The notes: a model not told the origin generated them from the letters alone. A DNA stretch of 64,000 bases from Sinorhizobium medicae (GCF_007827695.1 NZ_VITA01000006.1:248001-312000); one strand, 5' to 3'; positions 28,317-40,390 are shown, counted from the stretch's first letter. Numbers and translations: made by a program.

Positions 28317-28345
28317 AAAATAGCCAAAGGCTCCGGCAAGGTCAA
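28317..28345 (-). promoter_or_regulatory. predicted sigma70-type promoter of carA
   Basis: On the minus strand TTGACC, a 17-base spacer, then TATTTT. The -10 box ends 133 bases before the carA start, leaving a leader of about 125 bases. The rest of the 324-base gap (28185-28508) contains the upstream region of yqeY, with no further feature seen. Confidence 0.4.
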
Positions 28346-28508
28346 CCAGCCGCTGTGAATTGTCTGGAAATAAAACACCTTATTATTCAAGCGGTTGTCA
28401 AAGACGTTTGATTGTACCTGCCGCACTGGTTTAAGACGATGGCAAAGAACGCATCGAACCGGCCCCGCAGATTGAGCACTGGGGTCGGTTTCGACATGGA
28501 GTTAAGAC

Positions 28509-28958
28509 ATGCGCGAGCATTTCGCCAATGCACTGAAAGAAGCCCTCAAGGCCAAGGATACCCGGCGCGTCTCGACCGTCCGCCTCATCCAGGCCGCGAT
28601 CAAGGATCGCGACATCGCCAATCGTGGCCATGGCAAGGACCCGGTCGGCGACGATGAGATCCTGCAGATACTCGTCAAGATGATCAAGCAGCGCGAAGAA
28701 TCGGCCCGCGTTTACGACGAGGGCGGCCGGCCGGAGCTTGCCCAGCAGGAGCGGCAGGAAATCGCCATCATCAACCAATTCCTGCCCGAGCAGCTTTCCG
28801 AAGAAAAGGTCAAGGAAGTCTGCGCCAAGACCGTTGCGGAGATCGGCGCGCACGGGCTGCGCGACATGGGCAAATGTATGAACGCTTTGAAGGAGCGCTA
28901 TCCGGGCAAGATGGATTTCGGCAAGGCCTCCGGCGTCGTTAAGGACCTCCTGAAGTAA
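28509..28958 (+). CDS. yqeY: GatB/YqeY domain-containing protein
   Basis: A 149-residue helical protein equal to the tail domain of the GatB subunit of tRNA amidotransferase. Seen: MREHFANALKEALKAKDTRR, TVRLIQAAIKDRDIANRG, a conserved QREESARVYDEGGRPELAQQ, and IINQFLPEQLSEE. Its role as a stand-alone protein is not settled; it is often found beside dnaG and rpoD in bacteria, as here. The ribosome site GGAGTTAAG precedes the ATG. Confidence 0.9.
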   Translation: MREHFANALKEALKAKDTRRVSTVRLIQAAIKDRDIANRGHGKDPVGDDEILQILVKMIKQREESARVYDEGGRPELAQQERQEIAIINQFLPEQLSEEKVKEVCAKTVAEIGAHGLRDMGKCMNALKERYPGKMDFGKASGVVKDLLK

Positions 28959-29152
28959 GTCGCGGCGCCCGCTTCCGGCGGGCGTCGCCTCCCTGGCATT
29001 TGCATTCCCGGCTTGAGCGCGTGCCTGTGAATAGCGGGCAAGGTCCAGGGCTGCCCGTGGCTTCCTCCGGCGATGCCGCTTATATGGAGGTTCCATGCCT
29101 GCCGCCCGAAGTCGTCGCACGGGGTTCGGGCGGCATGCAGCAGAGGTAATCC

Positions 29153-31168
29153 ATGCGCTTTTCACCGTCCTTCCTTGACGAGATACGCGACCGCGTCCCC
29201 ATTTCGGACGTGGTCGGTAAACGCGTCACCTGGGATCGGCGCAAGACCAATGTTTCGCGCGGCGATTATTGGGCCTGCTGCCCCTTTCACGGCGAAAAAT
29301 CGCCGAGTTTTCACTGCGAGGACCGCAAAGGCCGCTATCATTGCTTCGGCTGCGGCGTTTCCGGCGACCATTTCCGCTTCCTGACCGAGCTCGAAGGCCT
29401 CAGCTTTCCGGAAGCCGTGCAGCAGATCGCCGATATGGCAGGCGTCGCGATGCCGCAGCCCGACCCGCAGGCCGAGCAGCGCGAGCGGGAGCGCACGAGC
29501 CTGCTCGACGTCATGGAACTTGCGACGCACTTCTTTCAGGATCAGCTTCAGAGTGCGACCGGGGCGAAGGCGCGCGCCTATCTGCGCGAGCGCGGGCTGA
29601 CCGGCCGTACGATCGAGACATTCCGCCTCGGCTTTGCACCCGACAGCCGAAACGCGCTGAAGGAGTTCCTGGCGGGCAAGGGGATCGGCAAGGAGCAGAT
29701 CGAGGCCTGTGGCCTCGTCGTTCACGGACCGGATATTCCTGTTTCCTATGATCGCTTCCGCGACAGGATCATGTTTCCTATCCTTTCCGCGCGCGAGAAG
29801 GTGATTGCCTTTGGCGGGCGGGCCATGTCGCCGGATGCGCCGGCAAAATATCTGAATTCCAACGAGACGGAGCTCTTTCACAAGGGCAATGTCCTCTTCA
29901 ATTTCACGCGGGCACGGCGTGCCTCGCAGGGCGCCGATGGCGCAGGCACGATCATTGCCGTCGAAGGCTATATGGATGTGATCGCGCTTCATCAGGCCGG
30001 GATCGAAAATGCCGTCGCGCCGCTCGGGACCGCGCTTACCGAGAACCAGCTCGATCTGTTGTGGAAGCTTACCGCCCAGCCGGTGCTCTGCTTCGATGGC
30101 GACGGCGCCGGTATCCGCGCCGCCCACCGGGCTGTCGATCTCGCATTGCCCCATCTGAAACCGGGCCGTTCCGTGCGCTTTGCCATGCTGCCGGAGGGCA
30201 AGGACCCCGACGATGTGGTGCGCCAGGATGGACGCGAGCCCTTCGACAGGGTGCTCGCCAATGCCCGCTCGCTCGCCGACATGGTCTGGCTTCGCGAAGT
30301 GCAGGGCGGCGATTTCGACACACCGGAAAAGCGCGCCGAGCTCGAAGGGCGGCTGCGGCAGGTGAGCGCGGTCATCGCCGACGAGAGTGTGCGCCGCCAC
30401 TACGGGCAGGACATGCGCGACCGCCTGAACGCGTTTCTTCAGGGGAGCGCGCCTTTCAGAGGCGAGAGGCGGCCGTTCGATCGGGGCGGAAGGCAGGGCG
30501 GAGGCCAGGCCGGACGCCAGGGCGGCAGGGGCTGGTCGCGAGCTGCGAACCCGGTCCTGGGCGCGGCCGTGGAGGCCGGCACTGCCGGCAGTTCCAAACT
30601 CAACCAGATGATGAAGGCCGGCGGCTCGCTTCGACCGCCGGTGCTGCGCGAGAGCGTGCTCGCATTGACGATCGTCAATCATCCGCAACTGCTATTCGAC
30701 GAATATGACGAGATCGCCACGATCGAGTTCGACCACCGTGACCTGCAGCGCTGCTGGGCCGCGGTTCTGAACGCCGCGGCAGCGAACGGGTTGCGGCTGA
30801 CGCGGGAAACCCTCCTGGAGCAGCTTGAGGCGGAGGGTTTTTCCCAGTTGATCGGCGCTCTCGACCAGCAGATTAGAAATGCGCGGCTTTGGACGGCAAC
30901 TGAGGCAGCGGCGCCGGAGGATGCACGCGAAGGCTATCTCCAGGCCCTGACCCTTCACCGGCGGACGAAGGCGCTGCTTTGGCAGAAACGGGAACTCGAA
31001 CGCGAAATCGCAGAAGCCACGGCCTCCGAAGACGCCGATCAAGGGCAGCGGCTCGTGCGCGCCATGGAGGAAGTACAGCTGGAGCTTCACCGGATGGACA
31101 AGCTCGAAGCAATCATCGAAGGCTTCGGCGTGCTTTCGGGGAGGGTGAAGGGGCCTGCGGCGCGGTAA
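29153..31168 (+). CDS. dnaG: DNA primase
   Basis: Makes RNA primers at the replication fork; 671 residues. N-terminal CHC2 zinc domain (CCPFHGEKSPSFHCEDRKG then YHCFGCGVSGDHF, about residues 38-70), RNA polymerase core, the Toprim domain (IAVEGYMDVIALHQAGIENA and LCFDGDGAGIRAA, about 265-345), and a C-terminal DnaB-binding helical domain. A Gly/Arg-rich linker (GERRPFDRGGRQGGGQAG, about 440-460) separates core and C-terminus and is more disordered than usual. The start has AGAGG nearby. It lies before rpoD, as in the classic macromolecular-synthesis region, but with recQ, kbl and tdh in between. Confidence 0.97.
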   Translation: MRFSPSFLDEIRDRVPISDVVGKRVTWDRRKTNVSRGDYWACCPFHGEKSPSFHCEDRKGRYHCFGCGVSGDHFRFLTELEGLSFPEAVQQIADMAGVAMPQPDPQAEQRERERTSLLDVMELATHFFQDQLQSATGAKARAYLRERGLTGRTIETFRLGFAPDSRNALKEFLAGKGIGKEQIEACGLVVHGPDIPVSYDRFRDRIMFPILSAREKVIAFGGRAMSPDAPAKYLNSNETELFHKGNVLFNFTRARRASQGADGAGTIIAVEGYMDVIALHQAGIENAVAPLGTALTENQLDLLWKLTAQPVLCFDGDGAGIRAAHRAVDLALPHLKPGRSVRFAMLPEGKDPDDVVRQDGREPFDRVLANARSLADMVWLREVQGGDFDTPEKRAELEGRLRQVSAVIADESVRRHYGQDMRDRLNAFLQGSAPFRGERRPFDRGGRQGGGQAGRQGGRGWSRAANPVLGAAVEAGTAGSSKLNQMMKAGGSLRPPVLRESVLALTIVNHPQLLFDEYDEIATIEFDHRDLQRCWAAVLNAAAANGLRLTRETLLEQLEAEGFSQLIGALDQQIRNARLWTATEAAAPEDAREGYLQALTLHRRTKALLWQKRELEREIAEATASEDADQGQRLVRAMEEVQLELHRMDKLEAIIEGFGVLSGRVKGPAAR

Positions 31169-31270
31169 TCATCTGTCGTGCGGCGAGTCAGCAGGCTAGC
31201 GGAATGCTGCCTGTGGTTTACACGCGAGCACCCGCGACGCCATATTGTACGCACCGACGAAAGCGATTCC

Positions 31271-33121
31271 ATGCCCGAAAGCCACAGCACCGCCTGCCTG
31301 TTCGAAACGGAAGGCGTCCGCAATCCGCTCGATCTCTTGAAACGCATTTACGGCTATTCCACCTTCCGCGGTCAGCAGCAGGAGGTCATCGAGCATGTGG
31401 TTGCCGGCGGCGATGCCGTCGTGCTTTTTCCGACCGGGGCGGGCAAATCGCTCTGCTTCCAGATTCCGGCGCTCTGCCGTGGCGGCGTCGGCGTCGTCGT
31501 TTCGCCGCTGATCGCTTTGATGCGCGATCAGGTGGAGGCGCTCAAGCAGCTCGGCGTCCGGGCGGCCGCCCTCAATTCCTCCCTGACGCGGGAGGAGGCG
31601 ATTGCCGTTCGCCGTTCGCTTTCGACCGGCACTCTGGACCTCATCTATGTGACGCCGGAACGCGCCGTCACCGATGGTTTCGCCGAAATGATCGCCGGTG
31701 CCGAAATTGCTCTTTTCGCGATCGACGAGGCCCATTGCGTTTCGCAATGGGGACATGACTTTCGCCCGGAATATCGCGGCCTCGGCTGCCTCGCCGAACG
31801 CTTCCCGAACGTACCGCGCATCGCGCTCACGGCCACCGCGGATCCGCACACACGCGCCGACCTGATCGAGCGCCTGGCACTTGGCGCGGCGCGGGTTTTC
31901 ACCTCCAGTTTCGACCGCCCGAACATCGCCTATGAGATCGTGGAGCGCGATCAGCCGCGCCAGCAATTGCTGCGCTTCCTGTCGCGCTTCAAGGATGCAA
32001 GCGGCATCGTTTATTGCCTCTCTCGCGCGAAGGTCGAGGACACGGCGGAATGGCTGAATACGCAGGGGATTCGTGCGCTCCCCTATCACGCCGGCATGGA
32101 CAGGGCGTTGCGTGACGCGCATCAGGACGCTTTCCTCAAGGAGGAGAATTTGTGCCTCGTCGCAACCGTCGCCTTCGGTATGGGAATCGACAAACCGGAT
32201 GTGCGCTACGTTGCCCATCTGGATCTGCCAGGTTCGGTGGAGGCTTATTACCAGGAGACGGGGAGGGCCGGGCGCGACGGGCTGCCTTCGGAAGTGTGGA
32301 TGGCCTATGGCATGGCCGACGTCATCCAGCGCCGGCGAATGATCGACGAGGGCGGTGCGCCCGAGGAGGTCAAGAGAATTGAGCGGGCGAAACTCAATTC
32401 GCTGCTTGCAATTTGCGAGACGGCAGGCTGCCGGCGCCAGGCGGTCCTCGCGCATTTCGGCGAAGCGCATCCGGGCGGGTGCGGCCATTGCGACACCTGC
32501 CTGAAACCGGTCGAGACCTGGGACGGTACGGAAGCGGCGATCAAGGCGCTCGCGGCCGTTTACAGGACCGGCGAGCGTTTCGGAACCGGCCATCTGATCG
32601 ATGTACTTATGGGCAGCGTGAACGAAAAGACCGAGCGCTTCGGGCATGTCGACATGCCGGTGTTCGGGGCCGGCAAGGACCTGCCGGCGCGCACCTGGCA
32701 ATCCATCTTCCGCCAACTGCTCGCCGCGGGGCTCATCTCCGTGGATCACGGCGCCTTCGGGGCATTGAAACTCGAGCCTGAGGCACGCAGCGTCTTCCGC
32801 CGCGAGCGGCAGGTGCTCTTCCGCAAGGACCGCCCGAGTTCCGGTAAGGCGGCGCGCGGCCAGAAGGCGACGCGAGAGCGGTCCGACCTCGCGGGCTCCG
32901 ATCTCGAGTTGTTTGAGCGGCTTCGCTCCGAGCGTCTTACTATCGCCCGCGAGATGGACGTGCCGCCCTATGTCGTCTTCCCGGACGCTACCTTGATTGC
33001 GCTTGCCAAGCGCCGACCGCGCGATTTCGACGATCTCCTGGGCGTCCCCGGTATCGGAGAGACCAAGCGGGAGAGGTACGGACAGGCTTTCCTCGCGGTG
33101 ATCGAGGCTTTCGAGGGCTGA
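31271..33121 (+). CDS. recQ: ATP-dependent DNA helicase RecQ
   Basis: 3'-5' helicase in recombination and fork repair; 616 residues. Order: helicase core with Walker A ([16 protein letters not shown]) and DExH box ([20 protein letters not shown]), second RecA domain ending [14 protein letters not shown], zinc-binding RQC domain ([11 protein letters not shown] and CGHCDTC), winged helix, a basic linker ([18 protein letters not shown]), and HRDC at about 540-610. The start is ATG at 31271; the frame is open back to 31178 but that part overlaps the dnaG end region and is not family-like. The ribosome site is weak. Confidence 0.96.
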   Translation: MPESHSTACLFETEGVRNPLDLLKRIYGYSTFRGQQQEVIEHVVAGGDAVVLFPTGAGKSLCFQIPALCRGGVGVVVSPLIALMRDQVEALKQLGVRAAALNSSLTREEAIAVRRSLSTGTLDLIYVTPERAVTDGFAEMIAGAEIALFAIDEAHCVSQWGHDFRPEYRGLGCLAERFPNVPRIALTATADPHTRADLIERLALGAARVFTSSFDRPNIAYEIVERDQPRQQLLRFLSRFKDASGIVYCLSRAKVEDTAEWLNTQGIRALPYHAGMDRALRDAHQDAFLKEENLCLVATVAFGMGIDKPDVRYVAHLDLPGSVEAYYQETGRAGRDGLPSEVWMAYGMADVIQRRRMIDEGGAPEEVKRIERAKLNSLLAICETAGCRRQAVLAHFGEAHPGGCGHCDTCLKPVETWDGTEAAIKALAAVYRTGERFGTGHLIDVLMGSVNEKTERFGHVDMPVFGAGKDLPARTWQSIFRQLLAAGLISVDHGAFGALKLEPEARSVFRRERQVLFRKDRPSSGKAARGQKATRERSDLAGSDLELFERLRSERLTIAREMDVPPYVVFPDATLIALAKRRPRDFDDLLGVPGIGETKRERYGQAFLAVIEAFEG

Positions 33122-33138
33122 CGTCGAGTGATCATCCG

Positions 33139-33250
33139 CCCTCCATCCGCCTGCCGGCACCTTCTCCCGCAAGCGGGGCGAAGGAGACCAGCGCCAGCGT
33201 CGTGCTCGTCCCCGCTCCCTGCACGCGGGGAGAGGGTTAGGGTGAGGGGC
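33139..33250. repeat. RIME-like mosaic intergenic repeat, copy A
   Basis: Starts CCCTCCATCCGCCTGCCGGC, has the hairpin core CCTTCTCCCGCAAGCGGGGC GAAGG, and ends with GCGGGGAGAGGGTTAGGGTG AGGGGC. The CTTCTCCCCGCAAGCGGGGC core recurs at 38720-38790, and the outer arms recur at 62721-62821. It fits the rhizobium-specific intergenic mosaic elements. Confidence 0.7.
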
Positions 33251-33342
33251 ATCAGCACGTGGCGTCGGAAACAGATTCCATGAAAAGTGCCACCGTGTTA
33301 GTCCTCTAGCTGGTGATTTCCATCGATTGCGAGCACTCAGCC

Positions 33343-34530
33343 ATGACCAAGGCCTTCCTCTCCCATCTCAGCTCGGAACTTGAAGGCCTGAAGCAGGCCG
33401 GTCTCTACAAATCCGAGCGTGTCATCACCTCAAAGCAGTCGGGCGAAATCGAAGTCGCTTCCGGTCAGCGTGTCCTGAATTTCTGTGCCAACAACTATCT
33501 CGGGCTTGCCGGCAACGAGGAGCTTGCAGACGCGGCGAAGAAGGCCCTCGACCGTTATGGCTACGGCATGGCGTCGGTGCGCTTCATCTGCGGCACGCAG
33601 GAGGAGCACAAGGAGCTCGAAGCGCGCATATCCTCCTTCCTCGGCATGGAGGACACGATTCTCTATTCCTCCTGCTTCGATGCCAATGGCGGTCTGTTCG
33701 AGACGCTGCTCGGCGAGGACGACGCGATCATCTCCGATGCGCTGAACCATGCTTCGATCATCGATGGCGTGCGTCTCTCCAAGGCCAAGCGCTTCCGCTA
33801 TGCCAATAACGACATGGCGGCGCTGGAAGAAGAGCTGAAGAAGGCGGAAGGCAGCCGCTTCAAGATGATCGCCACCGACGGCGTCTTCTCGATGGACGGC
33901 ATCATCGCCAATCTCGCGGGCGTCTGCGATCTCGCCGAGAAATACGGTGCGATGGTCATGGTGGACGACAGCCATGCGGTCGGTTTCGTCGGCAGGCATG
34001 GGCGCGGCTCTGCCGAGCATTGCGGGGTGGAGGGCCGGGTCGACATCATTACCGGCACGCTCGGCAAGGCGCTTGGCGGCGCTTCGGGCGGGTATACGTC
34101 GGCAAAGGCCGAGCTCGTCGAATGGCTGCGCCAGCGCTCGCGGCCCTATCTCTTCTCCAACACGCTCGCGCCCGTCATCGCCGCCGCTTCCCTCAAGGTC
34201 TTCGAGCTGATCGAAAACGGGGATGCGCTGCGCGAACGGCTTTCCGCAAACGCGGCGCTTTTCCGGGCAGAGATGTCCAGGCTCGGCTTCACGCTCGCCG
34301 GCGAGGGCCATCCGATTATTCCTGTCATGCTCGGGGATGCGGCGCTCGCGCAGGAGATGGCCGCACGCATGCTTGAGAAGGGCGTATACGTCATCGGCTT
34401 CTCCTTCCCGGTCGTGCCGAAAGGACAGGCGCGCATTCGCACGCAGATGTCCGCCGCGCACAGCGAAGCGGATATCCGCCGCGCCATAGCCGTCTTCGAG
34501 GAGGTGGGCCGAGAGTTGAACGTGATTTAA
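33343..34530 (+). CDS. kbl: glycine C-acetyltransferase (2-amino-3-ketobutyrate CoA ligase)
   Basis: PLP enzyme cleaving 2-amino-3-oxobutyrate with CoA to glycine and acetyl-CoA; the second step of threonine degradation. 395 residues, alpha-oxoamine synthase family. Seen: [52 protein letters not shown] and the PLP lysine in [16 protein letters not shown]. The start at 33343 is the family start ([13 protein letters not shown]). tdh follows 40 bases later; the pair is one operon. Confidence 0.97.
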   Translation: MTKAFLSHLSSELEGLKQAGLYKSERVITSKQSGEIEVASGQRVLNFCANNYLGLAGNEELADAAKKALDRYGYGMASVRFICGTQEEHKELEARISSFLGMEDTILYSSCFDANGGLFETLLGEDDAIISDALNHASIIDGVRLSKAKRFRYANNDMAALEEELKKAEGSRFKMIATDGVFSMDGIIANLAGVCDLAEKYGAMVMVDDSHAVGFVGRHGRGSAEHCGVEGRVDIITGTLGKALGGASGGYTSAKAELVEWLRQRSRPYLFSNTLAPVIAAASLKVFELIENGDALRERLSANAALFRAEMSRLGFTLAGEGHPIIPVMLGDAALAQEMAARMLEKGVYVIGFSFPVVPKGQARIRTQMSAAHSEADIRRAIAVFEEVGRELNVI

Positions 34531-34570
34531 GGGGCGAACGGGGGTCCCGCGCAACGCGGAGGAGCGAGCA

Positions 34571-35605
34571 ATGACCAATATGATGAGGGCACTCGTAAAG
34601 ACCAGGCCCGAGGTGGGGCTCTGGATGGAGCGGGTGCCGGTCCCGGAAGTCGGGCCGAATGATGTTCTGATCCGCGTCAGGAAATCGGCGATCTGCGGCA
34701 CCGATGTCCATATCTGGAACTGGGATCAATGGGCGCAGAAAACGATTCCCGTGCCGATGGTCGTCGGGCACGAATTCATGGGCGAAATCGTCGAGGTCGG
34801 GCCGGCCGTGACGAAGCATCATGTCGGCGAGCGGGTTTCCGGAGAGGGCCACATCGTTTGCGGCAAGTGCCGCAATTGCCGCGCCGGCAGGGGGCATCTC
34901 TGCCGCAACACCCTCGGCGTCGGCGTCAACCGTCCCGGCTCCTTCGCCGAATTCGTGTGTCTGCCGGAATATAATGTCGTGTCGATCCCGGACGACGTTC
35001 CCGACGAGATCGCCGCGATCTTCGATCCCTTCGGCAACGCTGTGCACACAGCGCTCTCCTTCGATCTCGTCGGCGAAGACGTGCTTGTCACCGGCGCTGG
35101 GCCGATCGGCATCATGGGGGCTTTGGTTGCCAAGCGGTGCGGTGCCCGCAAGGTCGTGATCACCGACATCAATCCGGTCCGCCTCGATCTCGCGCGCAAG
35201 GTCGGTATCGACTATGTCGTCGACGCATCGAAGGAAAATCTCGCCGATGTGATGCGGGTGATCGGCATGACCGAGGGCTTCGATGTCGGCCTGGAAATGT
35301 CGGGTGCCGCACCCGCCTTTCGCGACATGATCGACAAGATGAACAATGGCGGCAAGATCGCAATCCTCGGCATTGCGCCGGCGGGCTTCGAAATCGACTG
35401 GAACAAGGTGATCTTCAAGATGCTCAATCTGAAGGGCATCTATGGTCGAGAGATGTTCGAGACCTGGTACAAGATGATCGCCTTCGTCCAGGGCGGGCTT
35501 GACCTTTCACAGATAATCACGCACCGCATCGGCATCGACGAGTTTGGTGACGGCTTCGAAGCGATGCGCTCTGGCAATTCCGGCAAGGTCGTGATGGACT
35601 GGTAG
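34571..35605 (+). CDS. tdh: L-threonine 3-dehydrogenase
   Basis: Zn2+/NAD+ enzyme converting threonine to 2-amino-3-oxobutyrate, which Kbl then cleaves. 344 residues, medium-chain dehydrogenase. Catalytic zinc: Cys in [13 protein letters not shown] and His/Glu in [12 protein letters not shown]. Structural zinc: four Cys in [18 protein letters not shown] site: [17 protein letters not shown]. The C-terminal [13 protein letters not shown] is specific to threonine dehydrogenases. The ribosome site GGAGGAGC precedes the ATG. Confidence 0.97.
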   Translation: MTNMMRALVKTRPEVGLWMERVPVPEVGPNDVLIRVRKSAICGTDVHIWNWDQWAQKTIPVPMVVGHEFMGEIVEVGPAVTKHHVGERVSGEGHIVCGKCRNCRAGRGHLCRNTLGVGVNRPGSFAEFVCLPEYNVVSIPDDVPDEIAAIFDPFGNAVHTALSFDLVGEDVLVTGAGPIGIMGALVAKRCGARKVVITDINPVRLDLARKVGIDYVVDASKENLADVMRVIGMTEGFDVGLEMSGAAPAFRDMIDKMNNGGKIAILGIAPAGFEIDWNKVIFKMLNLKGIYGREMFETWYKMIAFVQGGLDLSQIITHRIGIDEFGDGFEAMRSGNSGKVVMDW

Positions 35606-36052
35606 GCAGCGCGCCCGGGCACCATCTGGGCCGATTTCCTTGATGTAGTGTGCTCGGATGGAGGAGCGGCCCTTGTCTTTCTGTGGGGCGCTCCTACATG
35701 TTGAGCGAAAGCTGATGTACAGCCGCAAATCCCGTACAATAGCGTTTTTTGCCGATTTAGGCGGTTTTTCGCTGGAAACGCTTGACGGGATCAAAAATTC
35801 TGGGAATCACCATTTCGAGCAGAAATGGCGACATGGTACGGCGGATAGGAAATCATGCCAGGGACGTTTCAGTGGCAGGACTGTCGAGGCTTGCCCGTTC
35901 ACCGCGATCGCTGTCGTGGTTAATCAGGAATTAAATATCATCCCGTTACGTCAGGGGAAATAATCGGTGGCGGGTACGCGGCGTGCCCGGACCTCCGAGT
36001 GGCATTGATTACCGGGCGCCGGCCGGTTGCGACAAGGAAAGCGACGAATTAA
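35606..36052. other. 447-base region upstream of rpoD
   Basis: No ORF with coding character (the frame 35658-35963 + lacks a ribosome site and family resemblance). It is more A/T-rich than its surroundings and should hold the rpoD promoters. The one clear element is a TTAA-N7-TTAA box at 35920-35934. Confidence 0.5.
35920..35934. promoter_or_regulatory. perfect CtrA-like box upstream of rpoD
   Basis: TTAA-TCAGGAA-TTAA matches exactly the TTAA-N7-TTAA recognition pattern of the alphaproteobacterial cell-cycle regulator CtrA. It lies 118 bases before the rpoD start codon. Confidence 0.4.
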
Positions 36053-38107
<2,055 letters not shown>

Positions 38108-38130
38108 TCCCAGGAAGTTTCATGATGACG

Positions 38131-38157
38131 AAGCCGGGCCTAGCGCCCGGCTTTTTC
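38131..38157 (+). terminator. intrinsic terminator of rpoD
   Basis: AGCCGGGC-CTAGC-GCCCGGCT followed by TTTT, 24 bases after the rpoD stop. Confidence 0.88.
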
Positions 38158-38377
38158 ATTTCCGCTCTACTCGATTTCCCGGCGCGAAACCGTACGCCGA
38201 TTTCCTCGAAATGCTTTATACTTTGCGCCTTGCGGCAGTGAAGGTCGCTCGTTCCCATCGCCGGGAGTACGGCGTCCCGAGGCCGCGCATGAACGCGCGA
38301 ATGCGCGCCAACCTTTTCAGATAAGAGCATCTTGGACGCCTTCGACCGAAGGCGGGATGCTTTGCGGGAGGTGTGAG

Positions 38378-38671
38378 ATGACCACTTACGTCGTGCTTCT
38401 CAATTGGACCGAGCAGGGGATCCGGAACGTACGCGAGTCGCCGAAGCGGCTCGATGCGGCCAAGAAGGTGCTCGAGGATATGGGCGGGTCCTTCAAGGAC
38501 GTCTACCTGACGATGGGCGAACATGACCTGGTGGCGATCTGCGAAGCGCCGGACGATGCGGTCGCTGCGCGTTTTGCCTTGACGCTCGGCATGAACGGAA
38601 ACGTCCGAACCCGTACTCTGAAGGCCTTCCCCGAGGCGGCTTACCGCGAACTTATCGGTACGCTGGGATAG
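38378..38671 (+). CDS. GYD domain-containing protein
   Basis: A 97-residue ferredoxin-like-fold protein of the GYD family. Seen: TTYVVLLNWTEQGIRNVRES, DVYLTMGEHDLVAICEAPDD, and FALTLGMNGNVRTRTLKAF. The family is common in rhizobia and has no defined role. The start at 38378 is preceded by GGGAGG; the frame from 38357 is only its upstream extension. Confidence 0.85.
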   Translation: MTTYVVLLNWTEQGIRNVRESPKRLDAAKKVLEDMGGSFKDVYLTMGEHDLVAICEAPDDAVAARFALTLGMNGNVRTRTLKAFPEAAYRELIGTLG

Positions 38672-38719
38672 AGCGGGACAAGGAAAAGAGTGTACGGCTT
38701 CCGTTCGGAAAGCCCTTCG

Positions 38720-38790
38720 GCCTTATCCGGCCTGGCGGCCACCTTCTCCCCGCAAGCGGGGCGAAGGAACCCCTTCAGTTCCTCAGGGGT
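38720..38790. repeat. RIME-like mosaic intergenic repeat, copy B
   Basis: Contains CCTTATCCGGCCTGGCGGCC and CACCTTCTCCCCGCAAGCGG GGCGAAGGA, almost the same core as copy A at 33139-33250, followed by a small hairpin CCCCTTCAGTTCCTCAGGGG. It lies between the GYD and transglycosylase-like genes. Confidence 0.65.
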
Positions 38791-38895
38791 TTGGGCGTTC
38801 GCGGCATGTCCCACAGCCTGGTAATCGGCCATCGCATAAAAACCGATCCTTAACATTTACATTTTATCAATCTCTCGCAAACGAGAGGTTCCGCG

Positions 38896-39465
38896 ATGCG
38901 TTGCGTTTTTGTCGTCGTCCTCCTGTTGTTGGCCGGCTGCGGAACGGTGCCGAGAGAGACCCGGAACGCCTGTGCGGTTTTCGAGCAGCGAGACAATCTT
39001 TTCAACAATTGGCGCCGGGCTGCCTATGCGGCAGAGCGTGAATATGGCGTGCCCGTTCCGGTGCTGATGGCGACGGTCTATACGGAGTCCGGCTTCCGCC
39101 ATAATGCCAAGCCGCCGCGGACGAAACTCCTCGGCTTCATTCCGTGGACAAGGATTTCCTCGGCCTATGGATATTCGCAGGCGCTTGACGGCACCTGGGC
39201 GCGATATCAGGCAGAAACGGGCCGATGGACGGCACGCCGGTCGGATTTCGGGGACGCGATCCGCTTTATCGCCTGGTACCACAATCAGAGCCACAAGCGG
39301 AACGGCATTGCCCTGAACGACACGTACAGACTCTATATCGCCTATTACCACGGCCACAGCGGTTATGCCCGCGGCAACTGGAGCGCCACGGCGAAGGCGG
39401 GCGCCAAACGGGCGTCCGGCATGGCCGCTGTCTACGCGCGCCAATTGCGCGGCTGCAATTCGTGA
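38896..39465 (+). CDS. lipoprotein with lysozyme-like (SLT) transglycosylase domain
   Basis: A 189-residue envelope protein. Signal peptide with lipobox at the N-terminus (MRCVFVVVLLLLAGC), so it is lipid-anchored through Cys15. The SLT-like domain follows: VPVPVLMATVYTESGFRHNA with the likely catalytic Glu, GYSQALDGTWARYQAETGRW, and IRFIAWYHNQSH and YIAYYHGHSGYARGNW. It probably cleaves peptidoglycan glycan strands. AGAGG lies 8 bases before the ATG. Confidence 0.88.
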   Translation: MRCVFVVVLLLLAGCGTVPRETRNACAVFEQRDNLFNNWRRAAYAAEREYGVPVPVLMATVYTESGFRHNAKPPRTKLLGFIPWTRISSAYGYSQALDGTWARYQAETGRWTARRSDFGDAIRFIAWYHNQSHKRNGIALNDTYRLYIAYYHGHSGYARGNWSATAKAGAKRASGMAAVYARQLRGCNS

Positions 39466-39578
39466 CCCGGGCGGATGACGCAAGCCGTTAAGCCAGCCAT
39501 TAAAATGTCGCCTCCCCGTCGGAATCTGTACCCCTGGATCGTCCTTGTATTGTCTTTCAAAGAATGGAGGAGACGAAA

Positions 39579-39932
39579 ATGGCCTATGTGGATGGTTTTA
39601 TCGTAGCAGTGCCGACGGCCAATCTGGAGGCATACAAGAAGATGGCCAGCGAGGCGGGTGCGGTCTGGAAGGAGCATGGCGCGCTCAATTACGTCGAATG
39701 CATCGGCGACGACGTTCCCCGCGGCGAACTCACTTCCTTCCCGCGTGCGGTTCAGGCGACGGACGACGAGACGGTCGTCTTTTCATGGATCGTCTACCGG
39801 TCGCGGCAGGACCGCGACGCGATCGTCGCCAAGGTCATGGCGGATCCCAGGCTCCAGGGTGACGCGTGGAAGGATGTTTTCGATGGCAAGCGCCTGATCT
39901 ATGGCGGGTTCGAGGCCTTTCTCGAACTTTAG
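39579..39932 (+). CDS. DUF1428 family protein
   Basis: A 117-residue protein of the YbaA-like DUF1428 family with ferredoxin-like dimeric alpha-beta barrel fold. Seen: AYVDGFIVAVPTANLEAYKK, GALNYVECIGDDVP, FSWIVYRSRQDRDAIVAKVM and the C-terminal KRLIYGGFEAFLEL. Function unknown. The ATG at 39579 has GGAGGAG upstream; an ATG at 39564 in the same frame sits inside that site and is unlikely. Confidence 0.88.
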   Translation: MAYVDGFIVAVPTANLEAYKKMASEAGAVWKEHGALNYVECIGDDVPRGELTSFPRAVQATDDETVVFSWIVYRSRQDRDAIVAKVMADPRLQGDAWKDVFDGKRLIYGGFEAFLEL

Positions 39933-39967
39933 AGCCTTTCCTGTTCAAAGGGTAAAGTGGGGTGAGA

Positions 39968-40390
39968 ATGGCGCAGACCGTCATCACCATGTCGACGACG
40001 GGGCAGGGGCTTTACGAGTTCACAGCCGAGGCCGGCGAATTCGTGCGCGCCACCGGCGTGGCCGAGGGACTGCTCACGGTTTTTGTGCGCCATACCTCGG
40101 CTTCGCTGATCATCCAGGAGAATGCCGACCCGGACGTGAAACGTGACCTGGGTGCATTCTTCCACCGGTTGGTACCGCCGTCTTCCGATCCCTCGATGGA
40201 CTGGATCGTGCACAGGATGGAGGGGCCGGACGACATGCCCGCCCATATCAAGTCGGCACTGACACAGGTGTCGCTCGGCGTCCCCATCATGAAGGGGCGC
40301 CTGGCGCTTGGAACCTGGCAGGGGCTTTATCTCTTTGAGCACCGTGACCGGCCGCACCGTCGCGAGATCGTTCTGCACATCGGCAGTTGA
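39968..40390 (+). CDS. YjbQ/UPF0047 family protein
   Basis: A 140-residue protein of the YjbQ family. Members show weak thiamine-phosphate-synthase activity, and the physiological role is unsettled. Motifs: FVRHTSASLIIQENADPDV, DDMPAHIKSALTQVSLGVPI, GRLALGTWQGLYLFEHRDRP. The conserved His and Asp/Glu residues of the family (HTSASL, ENADP) are present. I choose the ATG at 39968; a GTG at 39962 would fall in the ribosome site GGGGTGAGA. Confidence 0.9.
   Translation: MAQTVITMSTTGQGLYEFTAEAGEFVRATGVAEGLLTVFVRHTSASLIIQENADPDVKRDLGAFFHRLVPPSSDPSMDWIVHRMEGPDDMPAHIKSALTQVSLGVPIMKGRLALGTWQGLYLFEHRDRPHRREIVLHIGS

Noticed and set aside
31196-33172. 658-codon open frame on the minus strand across recQ
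   Set aside because: It mirrors recQ codon by codon; GC-rich genes often leave the antisense frame open. RecQ domains are unmistakable on the plus strand, and the minus frame has no recognisable domains.
35658-35963. 101-codon plus frame upstream of rpoD
   Set aside because: No ribosome site, no family resemblance, and composition matches the A/T-rich noncoding region around it.
39486-39501. TTAA-N8-TTAA near 39487 as a second CtrA box
   Set aside because: Spacing is 8 and not 7, so it does not match the CtrA pattern.
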